The notes: generated by a model from the sequence alone, not told the origin. A stretch of 64,000 nucleotides of DNA from Niebla homalea (GCA_019925105.1 JAHGAU010000004.1:1364001-1428000); one strand, 5' to 3'. Positions 25,701 through 38,759 are shown, counted from the stretch's first letter. Translations and numbers: made by a program.

Positions 25701-28450
25701 TTTATTAAATTCTATATCCGTTAAATTATTTTTAAAACGATTAATTATATCTTTTAATATATATTTAATTATTCTATTTATTATATTTTCCGGCCTTCCG
25801 GGTTTAATATTCTTTCTATTTAAGTTATATATAATACGGAATATACATTTATAATAATTAAAAATAAAATTAATTCCTTAAGATAATACTTTAATATTAT
25901 TTACCGTTTATTATATAAAATTATTAAGATTTAATTCTAAGAATTCTTAATTTAATAGTTTTTAAAAATTCTTTATATCTTCCTTTATAACGTTATTTAT
26001 TATTTTATTTATAAATAAGGCTTTAATTTTTAATTACTCTACTTAATATACTATATTTCCTTTAAGTTTTATATTTATTATATTTATTTATTAATTAAAA
26101 AAGTATCTTTCCCGATCTTTTTTTATACGTTATAGATTTATCTTTATATATTATTAGGTTTATTTTCTTATTTATTTAATTCTTTTAATTTATAGAATAA
26201 AGTATTAATTCCGGATTATATTATAATTCTTTATTATAAAGTTTTTAATAATTTTAAGGTAAAAATTAGGATTATTAATAATATTACTGGGTCTTCTTTT
26301 ATATTTATTTTTACTATTATTATTAAGGAGGATACTTAAAATTATCTAAGTGCCTCCTTTACTTTATATATATCAATTAATTTCCCTTTAAATTTAAAGG
26401 ATTAAGGGATTCTTAATAATATTTTATTATTCCTTAAAGAAAAATTAATAAGGTTTATTATTAAGTGGTTTTCAATAATACCTATAATTATTAATAAATA
26501 CAATATAGCCCCGTAACTTATACGAATTTATCCTAATTTTTTCTATTTTTTATTTAATATAAAGTAAAAGGATATATATTCTTTTTAATAAAAAAAATAA
26601 AACAATAATAAAAAGAATAATAATATTATAATTAATTCCTTAATTTATATAATAATACTTAGCTTTACCTTTTTTATTTTAAGGGTATTAAGATATATAT
26701 AAAATAAAATATATTATCGTTATTATATTATCAGTATTAATAAGGGTATTTTAGAAAAAAGGGTTTACGGTTGCTTTAAGTAATTATATTTTATTTTTAT
26801 CTTTTTTACTTTTTTTTTTTAAGGAAAAGGTTAAATTAATACATATTTATATAACGTTAATAAGGGTTTTTCTGGTCTTTTAAGTTATTATATAAGTATA
26901 TATAAATCGTATTTTATCGTAAGTCTATATTTCCCTTTTAAATTAGAGTAAATTCTGGTTATTTATTTTAATCTTTTTTACCTTTTATACGGGAAAGTTT
27001 TAAGGAAGATACCATTAAATTAAATAAGTTTTATATCGGTAACCGCTATAAATTAATATTAATATTCTTAATATATATATAATATAATTATTATTATAAA
27101 TATATTTATCTCTATTTTTTCTTATTAATTCTTTTAATTAATTTTATTACTTATTTCTTTTTATTATTTATTCTCCTAGTTTACTTTCTGGTTTTTTAAT
27201 TCTTAATCGCTTAATTTATAGCTTAAAATAAAGGGCTTATTACGTCCGGTTAACGTATTATATAGCTTACGGTTATTTCTTAAGAATTTTAAAGACCGGT
27301 TTAAACCTTTATAAATAATCTAAAACTTAATTACCGCTTAAGTAACTTTTAATTTAATAATTTACGTTTTAATAAAAATATCTCTTTAAAAGGTATATAT
27401 AATTATTTAAGCCTTATTAAGGAATCTTATTTTTATTACTTTTATCGTTAAAATATATAATTCGGTTTAATTACTTTAATAATTATTAAAGAGTCTTATA
27501 TATTTATTAATATCGAGGTACCCGGTATTACTTACGGGTTTTAAAAGATTATTTACCCGGTATAAAATAATCTTTAAGATTAACTTTATATTTCCAGGGA
27601 ATATATATAATATTCTGAACTAAATTAAGGAGTTTTACTTATAATAAATAAGTCGGTTACTTAAAATTATTTTACGAAACTTACGGTTTAATTACTCGGG
27701 ATAATTTAATAAAACTTATAATTTAATCGGATTTAATTATTTATATTAACTTAATAAGTTTTATGTTTTAATTATTATGGTTATTAATTATTAAATAGTA
27801 ATTTTACGTTATTTAAAATAACTAATTTTTTTTTATTTTTTTTCTTTAATTGTTTTAATTTCTTTTATTTTAAGAAAGCGGTTTATATTAATATATAAGT
27901 TATAATTTCCTTAGCGATAATCTAAAATATCCGATAATATATACTATTATTTTTTAATTAAGGTTTAAGCTTATTATTAATATAAAGGGTATTATTATCC
28001 TTTTATAATTAAAACGCTTTAAAAAATCTGCTGTTTTTCTTTATTTTTTAATTTTTAATAATTAATAATTAATTAATAAATATTAATAATATTTTACCGA
28101 TACGTATAAACGGGGTTAGCGTATTAATTACGGGTGGTAATAAGAATATCTGAATAAGGGTACTTAAAAGGGGGTTATTTAAGTACTTTTATTTTTCTTG
28201 ATTTTAGTATTTATCTGATAAGTAAATAATAGTTAAGAATATTTTATGAATATATATAAATCTATAGCCTGCTATTTTTATTATATATATATAATATAAT
28301 AATAATAGAAATCGGTTTTTTATAATATCTTTATAATTTTTATTATTATTAATTAAGGAAAAGGTATAATAGGTTATTTACGATTAAGTCGTATAATTAA
28401 ACCGAATTCCTTAATATATAGAAGCTAATAAAAGCCTTCTTAAAACCGTT
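22700..28450 (-). other. Element I 5' region (gag/protease expected), degraded
   Basis: This 5.7-kb stretch lies upstream of RT on the minus strand, where gag and protease should be. I could not identify a zinc knuckle or protease motif. A fairly open minus-strand frame at about 25.81-25.50 kb is charged and helical-looking (for example NRFKNNLTDIEFNKRL, later KEKKDKK), compatible with a gag-like or coiled-coil protein, but family assignment is not possible. The rest is AT-rich RIP-degraded sequence with no feature I can support. The region is longer than a normal gag-protease, so another degraded insertion is possible. Confidence 0.45.
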
Positions 28451-28700
28451 AAAAAAAATAGAAAAAAAGAAAAGAATAAAAGTAATAAAATAATAGGTAA
28501 TAATAAAGTGTAATTAAAGATAAACCGTAGCCCCTATATAAGTTAATAAGGTATAGGTTGTTTACTATGGTAATCCGTTATACCCTTCCTTTTTCAGGTA
28601 TATACGAATCGATTCCACCCTTAATTAGCCCTTTTGGTATTTCCCTTCCTTCGTGCACCCATCCGCAAGTTTGGTGTCTTCCATGCTATCCTCCGTTCCA
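28451..28700 (-). repeat. 5' LTR of gypsy element I
   Basis: This is the partner of 9544-9793, equal in length. Its inner left end is RIP-mutated, while the outer right end (about 28600-28700) retains CpA/TpG, ending ctccgttcca. The complement starts TGGAACGG. The duplication ACTTT follows at 28701-28705 and LINE A then resumes. Confidence 0.85.
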
Positions 28701-28705
28701 ACTTT

Positions 28706-29850
28706 TTTAAAATATAATAAATATATTTTATTTATTATAACGGTAAACGATTACCTTAAAACCTTAATTAACTTATATTTTCCCTTATTAATTTAAGTTT
28801 TAAATTTTTTTAAGTTTTCTTTTATTTTTAAAAACGTTATATTAAGGAGGATATCCTTATTTTATAATTTACGTATTATAATAATCTATTTTATTAATAA
28901 TTCTATTATTATTTTAAAAGTTTTTATTAATTATAACGGATTTACCTTTATAATTACGTTTTTTTCTTTATTATTAAATAAACGAACTATTATTATTTTC
29001 GCCTTTTTCAATATAGTTACTTTCTCCTTTATTATCCTTTTATTCTCTATTATAAGTACCCCCTTTATTACTTTTATCGTTTAGCTTTTTCTCGTTTAAG
29101 GGGCCGCCGCCTTTATACTTTCGTTTTATATACTTAACCTTAAATTATTATCTTTATTTTTTATTAACGCTTTTATTACCGCTTTTTAAGAGCCCTATAG
29201 CCGTTCCGCTTCCCCCAATTTTACCTTTATTTTTATATAGAAATCTTTTACGTTTTTTAACTTAATCCGTAATATTAATTAGGTTTTTAACGTAATATCC
29301 TTTTACTCTACCGTAAAGAGTCCTTTTAAGGTTTTTACCGTTTTCTTTACCGCTTTTTTACCCTTATTTACCGGGCGATATACCGTTTCCGTTTTTTAAT
29401 TTTTAATCCCTTAAGGTTTTATCCTTTTTATTAACTTTATTTCCTCTTTATATATCCTTAATAATATTTTCGCCGCGGTTTTCTTGCCTTTTTTTTCCGT
29501 TTATACTTTTTACCGTTAATACTATACTGGCCTTTTTACCCTGTTATTTACTTATTATTTCCGTATTATTATTACGCGTTTTATGTGTTTCAATATATAT
29601 ATTTTATTAACCTTAATTTCCTTACTTACTTTAAGCGTTATTTAACTTATTATTATTATATTACCCGTACGCGTCGTCGCTATTTCTATTAATAGAGGTT
29701 GCTTATCCGTTTATTATCTTATTCTTAATTATTACGTTATTTCTATTTATCGTACTTAATATACTTTCTTTACTATTATGAGAACTATACGTGTACGTAT
29801 CGTTTTAGACCTTTAAGGTCCCTTTATTCGTCGCCATCTCTTTTTCCATT
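28706..29850 (-). mobile_element. LINE A, 5' segment with ORF1 start
   Basis: LINE A resumes after the ACTTT duplication of element I and aligns with LINE C from about 17.41 to 18.54 kb. The ORF1 start codon is at 29837 on the minus strand (complement MATNKGTLKV). Adding 1-2648, 8440-9543 and this piece gives about 4.9 kb of an element whose 3' end lies left of the window. Upstream of the ATG the complement reads taatggaaaaagag, similar to the leader of LINE F, so the 5' boundary at about 29850 is approximate. It inserted into gypsy element H. Confidence 0.8.
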
Positions 29851-32166
29851 ATTAATTAATTTAATTATTTATATTAAAGCTTCCGCCGTTTAACTATTAA
29901 CGTAAGAATAATAAAACTTTAAAAAAGAAATATAAATAATAAAGTAAATTCAATAAATAATAATAAAAAATAAGTAATATATTTACATTTTAATTTTATC
30001 ATTAATTTTAAAAAGCCCTATAAATTAAAACGTAAGCTTTTTACTTAATTATTTTAATTTAAGGTTTTTAATATTTAATATTATTAAATTATTAACGTTA
30101 TATAATCTTAACTTATATTTTTTATTATACGTTTTTAAATTAATTTAATAATACGGCGTTATCGGTCTATTAATATTAATTATATTTTATATAATATTTT
30201 AACCTTATTTTTTATTATAAATATCTTTTTTTATAAGCTTATTTTTAAATTTAAAATAAATATTTAAATTATAATTATATATTATTATAAAAAAACTATA
30301 ATTTAAAATTAAGTATTTTAAATTTATATAAATAAATTCAATTAAAGGGAATAATCTTATTTAATTTACTTATTTAAAATTAATAAAGGTTTTTAAATAT
30401 TATTTAAAATCTTAATTTTAACGCTTTATTTAATTATTTATTTATAAATAAAAAGTAATATTTAATTTATACTTTGTTTTTATATAATAGTATACCGATC
30501 CCGAGAATTTATTAATAAATAAAGACCCTTAATTAATTACGATTTTAGCCGGTATATTATACCGTAATATAATTTCTTTAAAGAAAAGGTTTATTAATAT
30601 AATAATATCAATTTATTTTATAATAAGGAGGTATTTATATATCTTTATATATTTTTTTTAAATATTAAAATTAAGTTATAAATATTACTTTTAATTTTAC
30701 TTACGTGTAAACCAATAATAAAATCTATATTAAATTCTTTTTAAAATATAGCCGGTTAAAGGAGTAAAGTGAATTTACCGTAAAAACGGTAACGTAATAC
30801 CTTAATCCTTTAATAAGTATTATACGTTTTAATATAACTATTAACTTAAACTTTTAAACCGTTTTAATAATATTTACGGGCCAAAACTTTATACGTTTTC
30901 TTAACTTTAAAGTAATTTATTAATAAGCTATTATGATATTTATTAATTAGTTTTTTTCTAACCGTTTTATTATAAAAAACGTATATACGGCTTTTATAAA
31001 TAATAAACTTATTTAAATTAAGTCTTTAAGTATTATTATAACCTTAATAAGAATACGTTAACGTTATGTTATCGTCCTTAACTTTATATATAAACGTATC
31101 GTTAACCTATAGATCCTTAATAAATAACTTAATTAACCTAAATTCTTTATAAGGCTTTTTAAGTCATTATTAAATCTCTTTTTACGGGATAATAACTTAA
31201 ATACCTCTTAAAGTAAGTAATAATTAATAATTAATAGCCGCCGTCCACTAACGTTCCGTTAACTTATCGGATTAAAGTATAAACTTATTCTATAAAATAA
31301 ATAATAAAATTTTATTAAAAGGTAAAACTCCTTTATAATTTAAACGTTTTAATAAAGGATTAATAAAGTTTATTTTACTTTAATAATAAAATACTTTAAA
31401 ATTATAATTAATAAGTTTTAAGGCTTATTTAACTTAATATATACTTAACGCCGGTTATTTTATAAACTTTTAAAGGTTATTATAATCGGTTTATATTTAA
31501 ACAGTTTTAAAACTTCTTTTTAAATAATATTATTATTACTTAAATATTATAATAATAATAAAGAGCTTTTAATTATATATTTTATAATTTTATTCGGTAA
31601 CAATTATTTTTTTTAAATTAATACGTAATTAAACTTTAATAATCCTTTTTAAATTATTAAAATAAGATACTTACGATAATAAAATTATATATATTTATTT
31701 TTACTTATACCCCTTATTTTAAGTTAAAATAACGGAATAATAATACGTTAATAAATATTTTATAGAACCGGCGGAACGCTATATTTACCGTATTATTCTA
31801 CTTTAATAAGTTAGTTTTCTTCTTTTTTTTATTACTTTTAAATAGATTAACTAAAAACTTAATTATCCTTAAATATTTATAAATAAAATAATAATAAAAA
31901 TTTATAAAGCTTAAAAAGATTTATATTTCCCGGTAGGTTTTTAAGGTAAATTAATTTTTAATCGTTTAAATATATTCCTAATTTATCTAAATCCTTTTAA
32001 TAGAAACGATAAACCTTAAGAACTTTACTTAAGTAATATTAAATTAATACTTTTTAAAACTAACGTAAAATTAAAATTAATAAAATTACTTAAAAACCTA
32101 TTAAATATAACGTTAATAATCCGCCGGATTGTTATTAAATATTAAAATATCGTTTAAGTAAATTAT
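29851..32166 (-). pseudogene. Gypsy element H, integrase and 3' part of RT
   Basis: On the minus strand this contains the end of the Ty3/gypsy polyprotein. At 32125-32166 the complement reads IIYLNDILIF, the RT catalytic block YLDDILIF with one Asp changed to Asn. RNase H should follow but I did not pin it down. Integrase is clear at about 30.99-30.69 kb: KYHNSLL for the zinc-binding His pair, VKKTYKVLARKYY, then a NTY pair in place of the two Cys, and FNIDFIIGLHVSK containing the first catalytic Asp. The frame continues across LINE D into 41.6-42.2 kb. The region 29.85-30.6 kb is degraded 3' sequence without a recognisable motif; the 3' LTR must lie beyond LINE A, outside the window. Confidence 0.8.
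32154..32166. repeat. Target-site duplication of LINE D, left copy
   Basis: TTAAGTAAATTAT (13 bp) abuts the ATCA tail of LINE D and recurs at 41594-41606 next to the 5' end. It falls in the codons for the YLDD catalytic motif of gypsy element H, so LINE D split the RT active site. Confidence 0.9.
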
Positions 32167-32199
32167 TGATTGATTGATTGATTTATATTACGGATCTAG

Positions 32200-35125
32200 C
32201 TAAGGTAATTCCGGCGTTCCTTAATACTCGGCTATTTAGCCTTATTAGTAACCGTAAAAACCCGATATCTATAACGTTAAGAATAAAAACCGGTATTTAC
32301 CTAGCCTTTATTCTTATTTTAAGGGTTAAAAGTATTTACGGCCGTTTAAAGAATAAGAATTTATTTATATAATTTTTTTAAGAAAACCTATAATATTACG
32401 ATTAAATCCACTTAAAGGTTATTTTTAAACTTATTTTTTTTCCGTTACTTTACGGGTTTATTTAATATTAAAATTTTAAAATTCCGATTATATTATTAAA
32501 TATTTTTATTAATACGTATACTATTATTACTTTATTTATATAATTTTACTGACCGATGTAATATTGCCTTTTATACTACTCTGGTATTTATAGCCTTTTT
32601 AGCCCCTTATTAAGTATAGTTTTTCTGTTATTGCTTTTTACCCTTAAGTTAACGGTGAAATTTCTTAATTAAATCCTTAATTACTTTATTTATTTCCTTG
32701 GTTAAACTGAATTATAATAATAAGCCCGTAACCATTATAAATTTAACGGTTACTTTAATACCCCTTTTATTAATAAATATTTAACGATAATTATTAATTT
32801 TTACCTTTTTAATTAATCCCGGTTAAAGTTCCTTAAATAATAAATAGGAAATTAATATATATACGGTATTTTACTTCCGTTATTTATATTTATAGCCGGT
32901 ATTAATCCGGCTATTAATATATACGATAAAGAGGAAATAAGCTAAGTTATTTTTATTTATTCGGAGTTAAATTATTAATACGTTATCATTTTTCCTTATA
33001 ATTCCGTAACGCCGGAAATACTTATTAATAACCTTATCGCTATTTAAAGCCGGGTACCGTCGCCCTTAAGGAATTAATTCTTTATATTTACGTTAACGTT
33101 TTATTTACTTCTTTATAATCTATAAAATAATTATTATTAACTTTATTTTTACGGTTTTCTTTTTTTCCGCCGCTTTTACTTTAAGTAAAAGTTTATATAT
33201 TTTTACGTTAACTTTTTAAACGTAAATTAAATCGATTTCTTTTTTAATTTACTTTAATTTAACTTCTATAAAAAAAGTAAATACCGTTTTTCTATGCCTT
33301 TTTATTTAAGGCCTTTTATAGTTTTAATAAATACGTTCGTTTCTTATTAACGTAATTAAGTTTATGTCCTTTTTAAGTTTTATTTAAGCGATTACTTAAT
33401 TAAAAGTTAACTTTATTAATAATATAAAAACTTCGGATTTTAATATTAAGATAAGAATCGCTTTATATATTTTACTTATTATTTTTAAATATCGGTTTTA
33501 AATATTTTATAATTACCGGACGGGCTTTTTCCTATATTTAAGCGTATTTTTAAGTATATATTAAATAACTATTACGTATATTATCGTAAACTTTATAATT
33601 ATTTAATAAACGGTTTTAGCTTTTTATAAAATAGCTTTTTACGTTAACGTTATAAAGTAAATAAGGCCCCTTTTTTATAAAATTATTTTCTTTTAAACCT
33701 TTCTTATATAATCCTTTTAATCTAATTTTCTATTAATTTATAAGTTAAATACCTTAATATTAACTGCCGGTTTTATTATTATATTATTTAAATTTATTAT
33801 AATTATTATATTATATAGCTTCGGGCTTTTTATTATATAAATAAGTTTATATTTATATAAAATAAATTAAGTATTATATATTTTTACTTATTATAAATAG
33901 ACTTCATAAGTTTATTTTAATTTTAAATAATTTATATAAATAAATATATTATAAATTAAGAAATAAATATCGTTAATAAAGCTTTTTACTTAAACCTTTT
34001 ATTTTAACTTTATTAAATTTTCAATAAGTAAACCGTTAAAGAATAAGAATAAAACCGGGGAAATAAATAATTTTTAAGGAATTTTTATTATTACGGGCTT
34101 TATTGTATTTATTTTTTATCTTAAGTTAATTAATGTCATTTAATTACTTAAGAAATTCTTTATTTAATTTATAAAAAAAGGTAAGATTCCCTTTTTCCGT
34201 AAATTATATAATAATTTTTAATAATTTACCTTATTAAACGCCCTTATAATATTTAAAGAAAAAAGACTTACGATATACTTTTTCTTATAGCCTTATATTA
34301 TATATATGCTATTAATTAAGCCTTTAAGAATTATCTCCGTTAACTATTTTCTTTTTACCCTTATTTATTAATTAAAGAATAACTTATACTTTTTTATATA
34401 ATTATTTAGGATTTTTGTGATTATTGTCTTTAAAGCTTTCCTTAACGTATAAAGGAGTATTATAGGTTTATATAACTTTACCTCTAAGTAATTTAACTTA
34501 ACCGGCTTCTTAAGGATAATCGTCTTAATTTCCTTAAATTTACGGGGGTAATATTTTATATTAAGGTAAACTTAAAATAAGTAAATAAAGACCTTTCCGA
34601 ATAATAACGTTATTATAAATAGGAATTTATTTAATATACCGTTAAGGCTAAGGGTTTCATTTTTCTTCGGTTTATTAATAACCTTAATTATTATTTTTTG
34701 GGTTATTATTTTATTTATTATTATTAATTTAAGATATATAGTGCCGTTAATATCTATTACGTTAATTTCTGGTAACGGGGGAAAAAACGCTTTTCTAAGA
34801 GCCTTAATTTTACCGTTAAAAGTATTCATTATTATACCGTTTAATCTTTTTAAAGGTAAAAACTTAAAAATAAATTTAAGGTTTTTACTTTATTCCTTAC
34901 CGTATTTTATTAATTTTTAAATATTATAAAAGGAAACCGTTAAGTTATATATTATAGCCCGGAAGTATGTTTATTTAATTTTCCGGATAATTCTTTTTTT
35001 TTCCTTTTAAGCTTCCTTTAACTATTAAAGTATTTCTTAATTCCTATATTTAATAGTTTATTTTATAAGCGCTTTTACCTTTATAATTACCTTTATATAC
35101 TTTTTATTTTAATAAGTTTTAACTT
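32200..35125 (-). pseudogene. LINE D ORF2, RT and C-terminal portion
   Basis: This is the 3' half of LINE D ORF2 on the minus strand: reverse transcriptase around 34.0-34.9 kb (GIP-stop near 34070-34085, motif A near 34.2-34.25 kb) and downstream the C-terminal region, followed by the 3' untranslated end and ATCA tail. It is equivalent to 2.67-5.62 kb in LINE B, with which it aligns closely. Open stretches on either strand, such as 32178-32372 and 34572-34829, are artefacts of stop distribution and do not follow the ORF2 frame. ORF2 is cut at 35125 by element G. Confidence 0.7.
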
Positions 35126-35126
35126 G

Positions 35127-35276
35127 ACCCATCAACGGCCTCATCTGCACCCATCAACGGCCTCATCTGCACCCATCAACGGCCTCATCTGCACCTATTA
35201 ACGGCCTCATCTGCACCCATTAACGGCCTTATCTGCACCTATTAACGGCCTTATTTATACTTATTAACGGCCTTAC
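35127..35276 (+). repeat. 22-bp minisatellite, about 7 copies, at the 5' end of G
   Basis: Monomers of acccatcaacggcctcatctgc start at 35127, 35149, 35171, 35193, 35215, 35237 and 35259 (last partial). The first three are identical. The later ones gain CpA-to-TpA and TpG-to-TpA changes (catcaac to tattaac, ctcat to cttat, ctgc to ttat), so the array records a gradient of RIP from its outer edge inward. It abuts the target duplication directly, placing it at the extreme 5' end of the inserted molecule. A GC-rich stretch (35281-35318) follows. Confidence 0.9.
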
Positions 35277-35449
35277 CTCCGTCGAGCCCGAGACGGCCTC
35301 GCCGGGGGACGGACGCGTTAAATAGGATAATAATTACTATTTAAGGGGCTTAAGTATATATAGATTTATCGTTAACACGTTTTCTAGGAATAACGATTTA
35401 TTTATTTAAATAGTATTATTAAAAGACGCGTTTTTTAATGTATTTCAAC

Positions 35450-35775
35450 CGGCGATATTAAGAGTTTAAGTCCCTTTCTATATTTATTAAGTAATAATTA
35501 ATTATAAACGTATTTAATACGTCCTTAAGTATAGGATAAAATAAAAAAGAATTAAGGTTATATTATTAATATTAATATTTAACTTTATAAAAATTTAAGT
35601 CCTTTTTTATATTTATTAAATATAAGCTTTAAGGTATTAATATAGGTATTTTCTTAATTATAAAAGTTAAGGTTATATCGTTAATATTAATATTTAATTT
35701 TATAAAAGTTTAAATTTTCCTTTATATTTATTAAGTATAAGCTTTAAGGTATTAATATAAATACCTTTCAAGCTA
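35450..35775 (+). repeat. Imperfect 117-bp tandem repeat in the 5' part of G
   Basis: Two well-matched units start near 35551 and 35668 (aaggttatat...ttaatattaatatttaa...gctttaaggtattaatata), about 117 bp apart. A shorter, more diverged unit precedes them near 35452. No protein is evident. Together with the 22-bp array these suggest that the non-LINE part of G is repeat-structured leader DNA rather than a retrocopied gene. Confidence 0.65.
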
Positions 35776-36734
35776 AAAAAGATATTAAAGGTATATTATT
35801 AATACCGGTCCGTTTTAAGGTAGCTCCAATATGGGTATCCTTTAATAAAAAGGAATAACGGGTTAAGTTTAATACTTAAGTTAATTAAATAATATTTAAT
35901 TAAATATAAAGGAAATCGTTTATAAAAATTACCCGATTAAAAGGTTATTATACGTCGTTACTATAAGTTAAAGTGATTTTTACTTAATTAAAGCGTAAAG
36001 ATTATTAATTATTAAATATAATATTTTTAAAGTATAAATAAAACTTATACTTTTCCACCCGTTAATATAGGGATTTTAAGTATAACCCGGAACTTATACT
36101 TTTTAATAAGATAAATATAAAGATCCCGGATATACTTTAATTAATAAGGTAAAAACGTTATAATATTATTATTAATAAGAATAATAATATAATAGTCCCT
36201 ATAAGATACGGACGGCCTATAAACGATAAGCTTAAATCTTAAATTACTTTAATATATAAAGGTTTTAAGGAAAACCTTAATAAATAATATAAAGTAAATA
36301 AACTTTATAAAACGTAATAATTAATAATAATTATTATTAAGACCGTTTAATTAACTTAAAAGGATAATATATATATATCGGTATATATAAATAAGAATAA
36401 TTACTTAAATAAAGCTTAAAGCAGAATAAAAAGTAAATTAAAATAACGTAAAAACGTTTAATTTTACTTAATTACGGTACGTTTAAAAAGTAAATAATAG
36501 TTAATATTAACGTTAATAAAGTTATTTTTACCGGCGGTATAAAACTTTAAGCCGTAGAAATTAAACTTTTTCGTATATAAATAGATATCAGGTTAAACTT
36601 AAAATTAAGCGATAGCTATTAAAAAAAGTCGTAAGGCATATAGTTAAATCGTGATCCGGTAGTTATATAAAGGGGTAGAAACTGTAATAAGGCTTAATAA
36701 GCAGGATATCGATCTACCGAATCGGGCTGTTGGC

Positions 36735-38100
36735 GATCGAGTTACGTCGATTAGCCTAGGATAAAAGACAAGCTTAATAAAGCCCGCTATAACGGGGATT
36801 CCTTAAGGATCGCTTATTTCTCCTATACTATTCCTATTCTTTAACGGTCCATTAATCGAGGAGTTCGTTAAGTTAAGACGAAAGGTTTAAGTTGGAGGCT
36901 TTATTAACGACGTTTACCTTTTAGCCTATAATACTTCTATACGTATAAATTATTTGGAATTAAAATAAACTTATAAAGTCTATCTTTGGTAAGCGAGAAC
37001 TTACGGGATTTAATTTATATTATATAAGTATAAGCTTATCTATATAATTGAAAGCTTAAGGTTATATAATATATTAATTATAATAAACTTGGGTAAAGTT
37101 ACGGTAAAGCCGGATATTAATATTAAAGTCCTTAACCTTTAAATAAATAAGAAGTTTAATTAAAAAGATTATATAAGAAAGGTTTAAAAGAAAATAACTT
37201 TATAAGAAAAAAGCCTTATTTATTTCGCTATATTAATATAAAGAGTTACGTTATAAAAAACCCGGATTATTTACCAGGCTATAGTAAAGTTAATTATAAT
37301 ATATATTACGGCTATTTAATATATATTTAAAAGTACCCCCGGATATGGGAAAAAGCTTATTTAAATATTATAAAAAGTCCAGAATTAATATTTAAAAGTG
37401 GTTAACGATATTTATAAAGTAACCCTTATCCCGGTATTAAAGTTTAAGGTCTTTATATTGCCGATTAAGGTCTTATTAAATTAAATAATTATTTAAGTAA
37501 AGTTAAAGAAAAATATATACTTAATTATAATAATAGGAAATAAACAGATCCGCTAGAATCTTAATAAGCCTTAAGTTAAAGGAAGTAAACTAAAAATAAT
37601 TTTTTTTTTATTAAAATAAAGTAAAAATAAATTAAAAAGGAAGTTAACTTTACCGGTATCCCGGAGGCCAGCCTAAACGGGTATAAATTCCCGTTAAACG
37701 TAAAAGAAACCGAAATTAAGGGGATTTAAAAAGTAAAGGTTATAATAATTACTTTATAAGTTACGATAAAGTAAACTAAACGTTAACGGAAATATAAGGA
37801 CTTTATACTTTAAGGTTATTATTATTTAGCTTTTAATGATAAAAAAATTATTAATAAGTATTTCCGCCGTTATAATACTATAAAAAAGGGTAATAACGTA
37901 TTAACGATTTAATTCCGGATGGGTAAAAACGGTTTAATTTACTTTTTATTTATTATATATATTAAAATTCGGATAAACGCCGGATATAAATACGGATAGA
38001 AGAAATAAAACGTTATATATGTCCTTATTTCTTATCCTTTATTTACGGAAGTTAAATTAAGATTTATTATAAAAGTTAATACTTATAATTATTATTAAAT
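36735..38100 (+). pseudogene. LINE ORF2 3' half within element G
   Basis: Plus-strand frame with relatively few stops. The fusion point is near 36735: DRVTSISLG resembles the usual LINE sequence before the RT B block, but what precedes it does not. Then come GIP-stop-GSLISPILFLFFN (36795-36840), GGFINDVYLLAYN (36895-36935, the Phe-x-Asp-Asp block with one Asp to Asn), a helical post-RT segment near 37.4 kb, and the C-terminal motif NAGYKYG...NVIYVLISYPLF at about 37.97-38.03 kb (Cys-x-Cys...His...Cys before RIP). The upstream part of RT and the endonuclease are missing, so the copy cannot have been autonomous. Confidence 0.75.
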
Positions 38101-38759
38101 ATTATTTATAAAATAAAATATCTGGGTAATTATTAAATTTATAATATTTACCGGACTATTATTATAGTTTAACCTTACTATAAAGATAAATAAGGTTATT
38201 AAAGACCTTACGGAAAAAACCCGTTACCGGCTAAAAAAGAAAAAAAGGAGCGGAAATTAATTATTTTAATTATATAAACCGGAAAGTATCTTTTATAATT
38301 ATAAATATATAATAATAAACGCTTATTAAAAGTCTTTAAAAAAGTTAACGGCAATAATAATATAAAAAAAGTATATATTAAACGTATAAATATTAATAAG
38401 GATATTTAAAAATATTATATAAAGTTAAAATAATATAAATATATAAAGGAGCGGAAAAGTAATAAGCTTAAAAATAACCCTTATAAGGATATAATTATAA
38501 TATTATAGATTTTCTTAAAGGAGTTAAAATATAAAAAGTATATAAATAGATTATTACTCTCTAAACGGCCGTTAATATTTTTTACCTTAAAAGATAAAGG
38601 GTAAAAACCTGGTAAACGCCGGTTTTTGCCTTAACGTTATAAGTATCAGGTTTTTACGGTTACCAATAAGGTTAAAAGGCCGCGTATTAAGGAACGCCGG
38701 AATTAGCTTAATTAGACCCGTAGTATAAATCAATCAATCAATCAATCAAGTTTTAACTT

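Larger units (their letters stand above)
9544..28700 (-). mobile_element. Ty3/gypsy LTR retrotransposon I (interrupted by LINE C)
   Basis: A long terminal repeat retrotransposon lies on the minus strand with 250-bp direct LTRs (9544-9793 and 28451-28700) and the 5-bp target duplication ACTTT. Without LINE C and one copy of its target duplication it spans about 13.3 kb, which is long for a Ty3/gypsy element. The pol order read on the minus strand is reverse transcriptase (about 22.7-22.0 kb), RNase H (about 21.65-21.49 kb) and integrase (about 20.65-20.2 kb). A purine-rich stretch (complement of 9794-9805, ATAAAGGGAGC) abuts the left LTR, as expected for the polypurine tract of a minus-strand element. 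About 4 kb follows the integrase. The LTR start on the minus strand is TG; its other end appears as CT rather than CA if the duplication is placed correctly. Confidence 0.85.
35126..38747 (+). mobile_element. Composite retroelement G: minisatellite + unknown 5' part + LINE 3' half
   Basis: A 3622-bp plus-strand insertion in LINE D is flanked by AAGTTTTAACTT (35114-35125 and 38748-38759; the first A could belong to the tail). Its last 2.0 kb (about 36735-38747) is a subfamily I LINE 3' half: RT block GIP-stop-GS near 36798, FINDVYLLAYN near 36905, a C-terminal GYKYG...Y motif (Cys/His motif with Tyr from RIP) around 37.98-38.03 kb, and five ATCA units. The first 1.6 kb does not align with any LINE copy here. 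It begins with 22-bp tandem repeats and holds an imperfect 117-bp tandem repeat. The target duplication brackets the whole chimera, so it was inserted as one unit. Template switching during reverse transcription would explain it, as described for the composite element MINE in Magnaporthe. Confidence 0.75.

Noticed and set aside
35127..35276. Regular short repeats that might be a CRISPR array
   Set aside because: The 22-bp units are contiguous with no spacers; it is a minisatellite in a eukaryotic retroelement.
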